A stretch of 64,000 nucleotides of DNA from Archivesica marissinica (taxonomy: Eukaryota > Mollusca > Bivalvia > Venerida > Vesicomyidae), in NCBI GenBank assembly GCA_014843695.1, contig CM026397.1:51508101-51572100 (forward strand), in the 5' to 3' direction. The translations under genes and the position numbers were made by a program. A model generated the notes under the pieces. That model was not told the origin of the DNA, ran no database searches, and saw only the letters and a list, made by a program, of their open reading frames with translations. How positions within the stretch are numbered: the first letter of the stretch is position 1; each line of letters starts with the position of its first letter. This document shows, piece after piece, positions 12,838-22,672 of the stretch.

Positions 12838-13405
12838 CTCCGTTGCGACTGGTTAAAGTTCGTTGATTTCAAATCATCACTTGCCCATCACCGTTGTAGG
12901 TTCGACACCCACACTGGGAGTGTAGTGATACTTTATGTGATCACCTAGCAAGCTGGCTTGTGGACTCGGTGGTTCTATATGTGTGTCCCTACGTGCCTGG
13001 ACTAGGCCTACTATTGCCCATCACCGTTGTAGGTTCGACTCCCACACTGGGAGTGTAGTGATACTTTATGTGATCATCTAGCAAGCTGGCTTGTGGACGG
13101 TCGGTGGTTCTATATGTGTGTCCCTACGTGCCTGGACTAGGCCTACTATTATGAGGGTCACGTGAGGTCTTCCTACACTAATACTAGCTGAAGAGTCGCC
13201 GTATGATATAAGCTGTTGGTGCGACTTAAACCCTAGCCTGGGAACAGGCGTCGATATATTTTGCCTGGTCAGTCAAATAAATATGTTAGACTATTAATTG
13301 GGCCGTATTTAGCTTCTGATAATATCAACCCAGAAGTTGAAAAGTGAAAATTCGACAGATTGGAACCCAGGCTACTTAAACCACCTAACACAAAACAAAA
13401 AACAA
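12838..13405 (+). mobile_element. SINE5 copy with internal duplication and nested MITE
   Basis: The tRNA-like head (gactggttaaagttcgttga; B box gtaggttcgacacccac) is followed by the core agctggcttgtgga, ggtcggtggttcta. Then come gaggtcttcctacacta and the tail ggtgcgacttaaaccc. A 133-bp block is present twice (12881-13013 and 13014-13148). The A/C-rich 3' tail resumes at 13375 after a nested MITE at 13233-13374. Confidence 0.8.
13233..13374. mobile_element. MITE-A inserted in the SINE5 tail
   Basis: The 142-bp element has terminal inverted repeats (TAGCCTGGGAACAG at the left; CTGTCGAATT and CCCAGGCTA elements at the right). The 8-bp sequence CTTAAACC flanks it on both sides (13225-13232 and 13375-13382), a readable target-site duplication. 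An 8-bp duplication suits hAT-type transposition. Other copies are at 17364, 52036 and 63948. Confidence 0.85.
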
Positions 13406-13406
13406 C

Positions 13407-13699
13407 CAGACGGATCTGTAGTCCAGTGGTAACACGCTGGACTGATAATCCAGGGATCGCAGGTTCGATCCCCCGTCTGACCCTAATAAAATTAACAGTC
13501 TTTCAGATGGGATGTTAAACCGAGGTCTCGTGTCGGTGCTTTACACCGTGCACGTAAAAGAATCAGAGGATACTCTGGAATGGGTCTCTGTCTGTATCAC
13601 TGCACTATCCTCCACAATCTAAAATGACTAATATCTTCAGGAGGCGAGGCTCATATTGGCAGCCGGTGGCGACGATAAATAAACGTAAAACACACACAA
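13407..13699 (+). mobile_element. SINE1, full-length
   Basis: The tRNA-like head folds with a 7-bp acceptor stem CAGACGG/CCGTCTG, A box tagtccagtgg, B box ggttcgatccc and an anticodon loop ctgataa. The body and hairpin tail follow, ending in aaacgtaaaacacacac. It starts directly after the SINE5 tail. Confidence 0.92.
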
Positions 13700-13964
13700 A
13701 TAACAAATCGATCAATCACTTGGATTGTACAGATGAGGACCGTAGCGATCTATCGATACGGCAATGTGAGAACTGTTTCAGATGATGGGAAGAAAACAAT
13801 CACAAATAATGATTGTAAATATTACACCGTGTGCTTCAAATCGCCATGCAACACTAATACACATAAAAACATAACACAAGATCCAGAAAATTGTTTTGAC
13901 CTGTAGTCATGGAAACTAACTTGCAAAAACGGTCTGCATAATAAACTTTGTTTTATTTAATGAA

Positions 13965-14048
13965 TGAATCGTGAGTTAATAGTTTCCATCGGGGTATGCA
14001 CGCCCAATGTAGTCCATATCCCGATGAAAACTATCAACCCGCGATTCA
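13965..14048. mobile_element. MITE-B, short copy
   Basis: Terminal inverted repeats of about 35 bp: ttaatagtttccatcggggt at the left and its near complement atcccgatgaaaactatcaa at the right. It is an internally deleted relative of 18594-18735. The 67 bp to its right (14049-14115) match the flank of the other copy in reverse complement, so both belong to a larger repeat. Confidence 0.85.
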
Positions 14049-14188
14049 TTACTTATATTTAAATTGATTATTCTTTTCAATGACACAAAGAAAATATAGC
14101 ACACTTTGTATCTAAAATGTTTTAGTCCAGATTTGCAACTTACCGTCTGCTGAAACAGCTAAGTAGATCTTATCCTTGGAACAGCGTA

Positions 14189-16392
14189 ATCTGTAACGCA
14201 ACGCTGCCTAACACTGCGAATGCGCATGTCTGTAACGCAACGCTGCCTAACACTGCGAATGCGCATGTCTGTAACGCAACGCTGCCTAACACTGCGAATA
14301 CGCATGTCTGTAGCGCAACGCTGCCTAACACTGCGAATGCGCATGTCTGTAACGCAACGCTGCCTAACACTGCGAATGCGCATGTCTGTAACGCAACGCT
14401 GCCTAACACTGCGAATGCGCATGTCTGTAACGCAACGCTGCCTAACACTGCGAATGCGCATGTCTGTAACGCAACGCTGCCTAACACTGCGAATGCGCAT
14501 GTCTGTAACGCAACGCTGCCTAACACTGCGAATGCGCATGTCTGTAACGCAACGCTGCCTAACACTGCGAATGCGCATGTCTGTAACGCAACGCTGCCTA
14601 ACACTGCGAATGCGCATGTCTGTAACTTCGAATGCGCATGTCTGTAACGCAACGCTGCCTAACACTGCGAATGCGCATGTCTGTAACGCAACGCTGCCTA
14701 ACACTGCGAATGCGCATGTCTGTAACGCAACGCTGCCTAACACTGCGAATGCGCATGTCTGTAACGCAACGCTGCCTAACACTGCGAATGCGCATGTCTG
14801 TAACGCAACGCTGCCTAACACTGCGAATGCGCATGTCTGTAACGCAACGCTGCCTAACACTGCGAATGCGCATGTCTGTAACGCAACGCTGCCTAACACT
14901 GCGAATGCGCATGTCTGTAACGCAACGCTGCCTAACACTGCGAATGCGCATGTCTGTAACGCAACGCTGCCTAACACTGCGAATGCGCATGTCTGTAACG
15001 CAACGCTGCCTAACACTGCGAATGCGCATGTCTGTAACGCAACGCTGCCTAACACTGCGAATGCGCATGTCTGTAACGCAACGCTGCCTAACACTGCGAA
15101 TGCGCATGTCTGTAACGCAACGCTGCCTAACACTGCGAATGCGCATGTCTGTAACGCAACGCTGCCTAACACTGCGAATGCGCATGTCTGTAACGCAACG
15201 CTGCCTAACACTGCGAATGCGCATGTCTGTAACTTCGAATGCGCATGTCTGTAACGCAACGCTGCCTAACACTGCGAATGCGCATGTCTGTAACGCAACG
15301 CTGCCTAACACTGCGAATGCGCATGTCTGTAACGCAACGCTGCCTAACACTGCGAATGCGCATGTCTGTAACGCAACGCTGCCTAACACTGCGAATGCGC
15401 ATGTCTGTAACGCAACGCTGCCTAACACTGCGAATGCGCATGTCTGTAACGCAACGCTGCCTAACACTGCGAATGCGCATGTCTGTAACGCAACGCTGCC
15501 TAACACTGCGAATGCGCATGTCTGTAACGCAACGCTGCCTAACACTGCGAATGCGCATGTCTGTAACGCAACGCTGCCTAACACTACGAATGCGCATGTC
15601 TGTAACGCAACGCTGCCTAACACTGCGAATGCGCATGTCTGTAACGCAACGCTGCCTAACACTGCGAATGCGCATGTCTGTAACTTCGAATGCGCATGCC
15701 TGTAACGCAACGCTGCCTAACACTGCGAATGCGCATGTCTGTAACTTCGAATGCGCATGTCTGTAACGCAACGCTGCCTAACACTGCGAATGCGCATGTC
15801 TGTAACGCAACGCTGCCTAACACTGCGAATGCGCATGTCTGTAACGCAACGCTGCCTAACACTGCGACTGCGCATGTCTGTAACGCAACGCTGCCTAACA
15901 CTGCGAATGCGCATGTCTGTAACTTCGAATGCGCATGCCTGTAACGCAACGCTGCCTAACACTGCGAATGCGCATGTCTGTAACGCAACGCTGCCTAACA
16001 CTGCGAATGCGCATGTCTGTAACGCAACGCTGCCTAACACTGCGAATGCGCATGTCTGTAACGCAACGCTGCCTAACACTGCGAATGCGCATGTCTGTAA
16101 CTTCGAATGCGCATGCCTGTAACTTCCAATGTGCATGCCTGTAACTTCCAATGCGCATGCCTGTAACTTCCAATGCGCATGCCTGTAACTTCCAATGCGC
16201 ATGTCTATAACTTCGAATGCGCATGTCTGTAACTTCGAATGCGCATGTCTGTAACTTCGAATGCGCATGTCTGTAACTTCCAATGCGCATGCCTGTAACT
16301 TCCAATGCGCATGTCTGTAACTTCCAATGCGCATGCCTGTAACTTCCAATGCGCATGCCTGTAACTTCCAATGCGCATGTCAGCTGCATAAC
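14189..16392. repeat. 39-bp satellite grading into a 22-bp satellite
   Basis: The 39-bp unit is CGCAACGCTGCCTAACACTG followed by cgaatgcgcatgtctgtaa. About 49 units run from 14189 to about 16095, punctuated by single 22-bp units (cttcgaatgcgcatgtctgt, aa) near 14625, 15232, 15684, 15746 and 15921. From 16093 to 16390 only 22-bp units remain, mostly as cttccaatgcgcatgcctgt. Each unit has the palindrome ATGCGCAT. Because 39 is 13 codons, several frames on both strands stay open for hundreds of codons. They overlap each other and are not called as genes. Confidence 0.97.
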
Positions 16393-17112
16393 ATTAGTTG
16401 GAAACCATCAAACGAACACGTATACAACCAGGCCACATACGTGCATCGAATGAAATACAATAGCGATGTAAATAAAACAGATTTGAACTAAGACATTGCC
16501 TCAAATGGAATCTATCATCAACAGATCCTTTTAAACATACATGTACATATATGGATGTTAAAACCGATCAGAATTACTAACGGGTTAACCGGACATTCAT
16601 TCGGTCGGTTAGCTGAACACAAATGTAGCTTAAGTTCCTAAATTGTTCAAAGTTGTGTCGGTGCTAAGCAAGGATAAATGTTAAAGTAAGTTTCTAGTCA
16701 TTACACTTAATAAGTAAGAGATATAATCGGATATGTGTTTATGAAACTTGACAACAATGTACACCTATATAATTGACAGATATACGATACATACAATGTT
16801 CAGCTATATGTACAACATAGTTCACAGCGCAAGCAATTTGTCGTCATATTTGACAAAACGCTTATCATAATTTGTCAAATTAAATATATTCTTGTTCAAA
16901 AAGATAGAGAGGATATTTGTGTTTATTAGTGTAACATTGGAATTAATTTCAGATCGTCATCATGTCATCTAATCAGACACTATGCTGCTTGCTATTCTGA
17001 TAGTGGAGCTAAAGGACTAGGCTGAATGGCAAATAACGTAGATACTGATCAGACACTGCACATAATTATGGTTATTTGTCAACACATTTCAAATTGATTC
17101 AGCATATTGTTC
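16393..17112. other. AT-rich unique sequence
   Basis: No open frame, repeat or RNA signature that I can support between the 39/22-bp satellite and the dispersed repeat at 17113. Confidence 0.5.
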
Positions 17113-17285
17113 CTCGGTTTTAATATGTAAATATAATAATATGTCAGTAGACTGTGATAGTTTGATTATCTGTGATTAGATTAGTCTCCTATAATTCTTT
17201 TTATAATGAATGGTGTTGTACTTTGCCACGATAATTTGTTATGTATATTTTATGTATTGTACAACGATGAGACTGACATAAAGAA
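17113..17285 (-). repeat. Dispersed 175-bp repeat, copy 2 (inverted)
   Basis: Reverse-complement partner of 12059-12233, about 5 kb away. The ends are not inverted repeats of each other, so the parent element type is not evident. Confidence 0.9.
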
Positions 17286-17363
17286 TACATCTCCGTATTT
17301 ACAATATTTTTATTGAGGGTCAATATACCTGTAAGATTGTGTCTGTGCTACATACGTTCACAA

Positions 17364-17482
17364 TTAGTCTGGGTTCCAGTCTGTTGATATTTCACCAATT
17401 TCCTTCTGGCAAAATGTCATTTTCAGAAATTCAATACGGCCCAATTAATGATCTCGGTATTAAAATATATTTGCCCAGGCTA
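17364..17482. mobile_element. MITE-A copy
   Basis: Left end tagtctgggttccagtctg, right end cccaggcta, with the internal block cggcccaattaatgatctc shared in reverse with the copy at 13233-13374 (attaattgggccgtattta). Confidence 0.75.
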
Positions 17483-18005
17483 GGTAATAATATATATATA
17501 TAAAGTGTTATGAAACAACCTACATTTAAACTTACCAAGACACTGCACTTAAATCAGTAAGTATAATAATACTTCAACATGACTTCCATCACTTCTGAAA
17601 TGTACTCTTACCGGGGTAGTCTAAATGTGACTCTTATAATATCACCAGGTCTCCATTCGCATATCCACCAGAAGCGGAAAGTTCCACAGCTCCATGTCAG
17701 GTCTCTCAAAAAGTGCTGATATAGTAAATTCCCAGGGACCACAAAGCATCGTGTTCTAGAAATTCACAAACTATTTACGACATACACGTAATAGCGGGTA
17801 CATAGTAATGCCTCAATTTTAAAATTATGATAAACAGCAAATAAATTAATGTATAATTTAAAAATGAACATATTAAATTATTATTAATATATTAATAAAT
17901 AAAAAAACAATGTTAAATTATTATACATATACCGTGTAGATATATATATATATATTCAAAGTAATTTGTATATCATATCCCAACTAAAACAAGCGAGAAG
18001 CGTCA

Positions 18006-18211
18006 TGGTCTATCGGTTACCGCATCGGACTGGTGATTACATGCACATGACTACCAGCAAGCAGCACCACCCAAGTTCGATACCTGCAAGAGGCTTTTGT
18101 GGTTATGTTCAACTTGAGAAAGACGCTATAATTATGTATCGCATGCATTGGCTATTGCTTAGCATCAGTACTGGTTCGTTCCGTGAAGCTGAGAAAGATA
18201 TAAATTTCTAA
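18006..18211 (+). mobile_element. Possible tRNA-derived SINE, unnamed single copy
   Basis: An A-box-like tggtctatcggttaccgc and a B-box-like caagttcgatacc are spaced as in a tRNA with an enlarged middle. The 3' part matches none of the other SINE tails in the window. Only one copy is present, so this is weak. Confidence 0.3.
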
Positions 18212-18525
18212 GAAACAAAGTACAATCAAGAGAGATCAGGCGACAATAAATTGAAGAATCTGTATGTAGACGTAACATCCTACACGTATCGTCTCCAAGC
18301 CAGATATTAATATGAATCGATAAACTACTGTACCATGTTGGTCTGTATAAGATTCTATAAGAGTAGAAACTGTATATTGCCACCGATGCAAACATTTAAA
18401 AACCAACATAAAACGTGACACATCAACATTCTAGATTATTGGTGCCTACAGATTGGACCGTGTAATTAGGCCGTGTGCACCGCATTTCTCCCCCCCCACG
18501 ACACATAAGAACATATATATAAATG

Positions 18526-18735
18526 TTTAATGCAAAGTGTGCTATATTTTCGTTGTGTCATTAAAAAGAATAATTAATATAAATATAAGTAAAGAATCGC
18601 GGGTTAATAGTTTCCATCGGGGTATGAACTACATTGGCCGTGCTTAAAGTTAGCGTGGATGCATTCGGCCTTCACACACTTTAATCACGCCCAATATAGT
18701 TCATACCCCGATGGAAACTATCAACACACGATTCA
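18526..18735. mobile_element. MITE-B, long copy with shared flank
   Basis: The terminal inverted repeats run from gaatcgcgggttaatagttt at 18594 to cccgatggaaactatcaaca, cacgattca ending at 18735. Between them are about 70 bp that the 13965 copy lacks. Positions 18526-18593 (gtgctatattttcgttgtgt) match 14049-14115 in reverse complement. Confidence 0.85.
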
Positions 18736-18980
18736 TTCCTTAAATACATAAATGTTGAAAGGTCCACGGATCTGGTTCACGCTCGAGTTTCTAAAAATAG
18801 ATGGTAAACATCATATGGTCGGATTTCAAAGAATGATGTGCTGAGTATGGAAATAAAAAGGTACACATTGGTTTATCCACTGTACGACTCCGTGTAAAAA
18901 TGGACGTATCATCCAATACATGTTCCCAGGTTGGTAGGATGTGCTCGTGTATTCCCGAGGTATCAACGTCGACAAACGGG

Positions 18981-19198
18981 TTGTGCGGTGGCGCGGTGGT
19001 AGCGCGTTCGCTTCAGGTGCGAAAGGCTCGGGGTTCGAGCCCCGCTGGAGCCGTTACGATTGTACCATTAGGCAAGGCATTTAAATTCCACGTTGCCTGT
19101 TCTCTCTCCCTCGTGGCGATTGATTCCACCAGGAATGAGATCTCGAGAGTGATTAATGTAAGTTGTAAGAGTTTCGCAATCGAGCTAAAAATAAATTT
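18981..19198 (+). mobile_element. SINE3, full-length
   Basis: The tRNA-like head has ggcgcggtggtagcgcgttc, an anticodon arm ttcgcttcaggtgcgaa and B box ggggttcgagcccc. The body follows (cattaggcaaggcatttaaa, ttccacgttgcc), then the tail gagtgattaatgtaagttgt, tttcgcaatcgagctaaaaa. A 251-codon open frame runs across this SINE, so its first half is not a gene. Confidence 0.9.
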
Positions 19199-20343
19199 GG
19201 AAAAACAAACAAACAAACGGATTCTTGACACAATTAAAACAAATACTGCCAATACCAGCTTCAGGCATATTAGTACTGGTGACAGTGAGAGGAAGTCTGA
19301 AGTGAAGAGTCACACTACTAGGAATGTGACACAATCCAATGTCATTCAACCCAATGTGCAAAATGTAACTGACACTTCAAGTAGCACATCTGAGATGAGA
19401 GAGCCAGCTCCTGGTGCTCTTTGTGCATGTGATGTGAGTCAAATCCGCTTGGAAGAGGTCCGATCCCCCCGTGGACATCTGGAAGAATTGCGCCCAGAGT
19501 CATTGCACATTTTTCTTACATTGGAATTGTTTTTAACATGTATACAACGGACCTGCCTTCCATTTTGGCAAGGGAGACTCCGACACACAAATAGAATATG
19601 GCGTATCAGAAAATACAGTGAACCTAGTCAATATGTTATACCACTGCTTCACTAAAATCAGTAAATAATGCTAAGTAATGGTCTATTTTACGTAGATATG
19701 TTATGGCACAACGAGTGGGAACGAGAAAATACCTTCATTTATTCTTATAAAATGTCAATGCATATATTGGTTAGGTGACTTTCAGGCTATACGAAATGGT
19801 CAACGTTACCCGGTCAGCTAACAAAACGAGTTATATACCAACATGTTTGTAAATTTCTGAAGTTTGTCACACATGCGGCATAAATTTTCATAAATTGTGG
19901 CGTTCGGAGAAATCCAAGATGGCGTCCAAAATGGCCGCCATAAATTGATAGTCCACTTAAATGACTATAAATGGTCCTGAAGTGTACATTTTGTGATTAT
20001 ATTTCATTTTTTGTTGTATTTATATCCATTCATTTGTGTTGATACCATATGACACACTAAATTTAAAAAATAAATTACCATCACATTAATATTTTTTTTA
20101 TAGATTTCAACACTCCAAAAAATGTACTACCATAATGATTAATATTGTGAATAAATCATGAAAAATCATCGTGTTACACTTATATATCTAGGACACCAGT
20201 TTAATTTACATATAGTGTCCACACGCATGTGTCATTGTCATAATTCAGTTACAAGTTTTATAGAAATACACATTTACTTGGAATGATCCCTATAACATTG
20301 CAACGATGTAATCGTAATCTCTATATTCATATATAGATGTACA
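19199..20343. other. Mostly unrecognised sequence with a degraded coding-like stretch
   Basis: From about 19240 to 19670 short open segments occur in different frames, one reading NMYTTDLPSIL at about 19535-19570. That resembles the region before the catalytic box in some non-LTR reverse transcriptases. No intact domain can be assembled. From 19700 to 20343 I see nothing. Confidence 0.3.
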
Positions 20344-20462
20344 AACGTCCGTAAGAAATTGCCAACTTTTTCATATAAATGAGACACGGCTTGAGCGGGG
20401 CTAGAACCCATGACCATCAGTGATGATATCAGCGACTTTAACCACTGGACCACGGAGGCGGA
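20344..20462 (-). mobile_element. SINE2 fragment
   Basis: The minus strand has the tRNA-like head (gtggtccagtggttaaagtc) and the start of the body (gaaaaagttggcaatttctt). The rest of the 3' end is missing. Confidence 0.8.
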
Positions 20463-20532
20463 CGGGGAAAATACCGGGTTTTGATTTGTGAACCAGTATC
20501 GTAATGTGTGAAAAACCACGCCTTTTTAAACA

Positions 20533-20786
20533 TTTTTTTTATTTAAGTTTATTTAACGTCGCTATCGGTTTCCAATTTGAGCGACGGGCAGTTTACCTAG
20601 CAACACCTTTCCTGGGCAGGCTCCAGCGGTTAACCAGTACTTGGTACACCAAAGTCCGTAAGAAACTGCCAACTTTTTCATATAAATGAGACACGGTCTG
20701 AGCGGGCTCGAATCCGTGACCATCAGAGATGATAGGTTACAGTGGTATACAAGTCAGCGACCTTAACCACTCGACCACGGAGGCGG
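20533..20786 (-). mobile_element. SINE2, full-length
   Basis: On the minus strand: head cgtggtcgagtggttaaggt, B box ggattcgagccc, body aaagttggcagtttcttacg and ccaagtactggttaaccgct. The tail gtcgctcaaattggaaaccg, atagcgacgttaaataaa forms the same CGTCGCT/AGCGACG hairpin as the SINE1 tail. Confidence 0.9.
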
Positions 20787-21080
20787 ACATGCTTTTATAT
20801 GATTGACGGCTCTGTGTGACTCTGTCATGTTGACGTCTTGTTGCGACTCTGTCATGAAATGTTGAAGTTAGTTTTGCGGGGTGGAATGAGACACAGTTTA
20901 GGAAAATCTGTTGAAAAACGAGTCAGTTACATGGCCACAACACACCCCTATGTCAGTATTTCGAGGTTACGAACTTGTTTATTAATTTTCTTTGGATATT
21001 TATTCATATTTAACCACCTTAAGCCACTTTCTGTGAAATAAATTCCTCCACCTCATACCCCACCCCATATAATGTATTCA

Positions 21081-21266
21081 TGTGCGAAAGGCCCGGAATT
21101 CGAGCCCCGCTGGAGCCGTTACGATTGTACTTAGTCAAGGCATTTAAATTCCACGTTGCCTTTTCTCTCCCTCGTGGCGATGGATTCCATCAGGAATGAG
21201 GTCTCGAGAATGATTAATATAAGTTATAAGAACTTATTTCGCAATCGAGCTAAAATAAATTAGTAT
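21081..21266 (+). mobile_element. SINE3, 5'-truncated
   Basis: Starts inside the anticodon arm (tgcgaaaggc) and keeps the B box, body and tail up to cgcaatcgagctaaaataaa. The candidate LTR starts 14 bp later. Confidence 0.85.
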
Positions 21267-21279
21267 GAAAACAATACAA

Positions 21280-22448
21280 TGTTCTGGCCCCACACGTGAC
21301 AACAAGGGATATCATGTATGACTGCACACCGCTCTATTTTCTATGAATATCGTTCATTGATGAACTGCCACAGTCAAATTCTCAGTTGCAAACACGAATC
21401 CATTCCTAACGCATGAGGTTTTGTAAACTCCAGGGCTTCTGTTTGACGTTAGACACCAATAATTCATGCATCACGTGTCGCAAACTCTCCTTTTTCTTCT
21501 CGTAATAATATGTCTCGGTTGCTACGGCTCTTACCAGGGTCTAACCTATTGTAGACTCGCTGGAGTTGTCTAGGGGGTTTCTTCGTTATTATATGTATTA
21601 ATGATAACTCAACACAGTATTACATTTCTTCTATATAATATCTTGTTTATATTGGCATCAGAAATATCCATATATATATAATCAGTGATCTATATATATA
21701 TATACATCGTATCATTAAAAGCTTATTTAACAATCCATTTGTGTGAGCCGAATATGCGCTTACACAGTATATTTAACATCCAATCTTTCTAATCCGTCAT
21801 TACTCAATATCACTATAATCTAATCACTGTTTCTGATTAGATTAACTTTTAATCACCTTCTGGTGGTTCGCCGAAACTCTATGTTTCTTCTATGGCTGAA
21901 CAATTTAATTATTCGACAAATCTTTATAAGTTATATTTCTTATAATGTCCATAATATCTAAGTATCATAAATACAGTTTATATGTTCTATATACTAGATT
22001 GAGATCACGACCTTTCTCGCTCCTGGAGTTAGGCTCTAGTGTGTCTGATTTATGTTAATAAAATCCATTTCTTATATACATAATTGAATCAGTGTATATA
22101 TGATATAACAATTCCTAAAACATCTGTTATTCCTAAACATCTGTTATGTTATCTAATATTACACCATCAAACCAGTTCGGTGCCTTTGTATTACATAACT
22201 GGACACCTGCAACCACGGCCTTGATAAACTGAGATTAGGCCTAACATCTTAAGTCATTTCCCGCGCGAAGCGAGATTGATAATTTTAGGCGCGAAAATAA
22301 TAGCAGACGATTATGCATAAAACAAATATATATATATTACATGGTAAACATTTGGCCATATATAGAAACAGTTTAATGTATTTATATAATACATTACTAT
22401 TTATATATAACAATAATAAATATTTCGTGCAAATTGGGGTTTTGCACA
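21280..22448 (-). mobile_element. Candidate 3' LTR of the retrotransposon
   Basis: On the minus strand it would begin TGTGCAAAACCCC at 22448 and end GGGGCCAGAACA at 21280, giving TG...CA ends and about 1169 bp. A purine-rich tract (gggtagggaggat on the minus strand, 22449-22461) sits directly before it, where a polypurine tract belongs, and pol ends 224 bp upstream. The other LTR is not in the window, so the ends cannot be confirmed by pairing. Confidence 0.55.
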
Positions 22449-22461
22449 ATCCTCCCTACCC
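22449..22461 (-). promoter_or_regulatory. Candidate polypurine tract
   Basis: GGGTAGGGAGGAT on the minus strand lies between the pol stop codon and the predicted LTR start. This is the usual site for priming plus-strand DNA synthesis in LTR elements. Confidence 0.5.
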
Positions 22462-22672
22462 GGGGAGAAGTTTGACATCGCCCGCTATCGGCCGATTTAC
22501 AAATCTTCATTCCTTTGAATATACAGTAGAAAACAATCATAATATCAATACATCATATGTCCTAAAATAGCATTTCTTTCGCTAGGTACCAACATTCTAA
22601 TCATAGAGGCAATAACTATTTACTGAACAACTGAAATAATACCAAGTACATTTACTAAGTCAAACATCACAG

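Noticed and set aside
13407..13480. Genuine tRNA gene (good cloverleaf and both internal boxes)
   Set aside because: The same head recurs many times, always joined to the SINE1 body and tail, so it is a SINE promoter and not a free tRNA gene.
14159..16389. Frames of 160-370 codons on both strands in the 39-bp array
   Set aside because: A 39-bp stop-free unit keeps several frames open at once on both strands. No unique N- or C-terminus.
18900..19655. 251-codon plus-strand frame
   Set aside because: The first third is a SINE3 tRNA head and body read as protein. The remainder shows no domain and conflicts with short coding-like pieces in other frames.
19900..19945. aagatggcg-type motifs as YY1-like promoter elements
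   Set aside because: Two short matches without a nearby start codon, CpG context or exon. Likely chance or repeat-derived.
22313..22570. 85-codon plus-strand frame
   Set aside because: It lies across the predicted LTR end and polypurine tract on the opposite strand. AT-rich chance frame.
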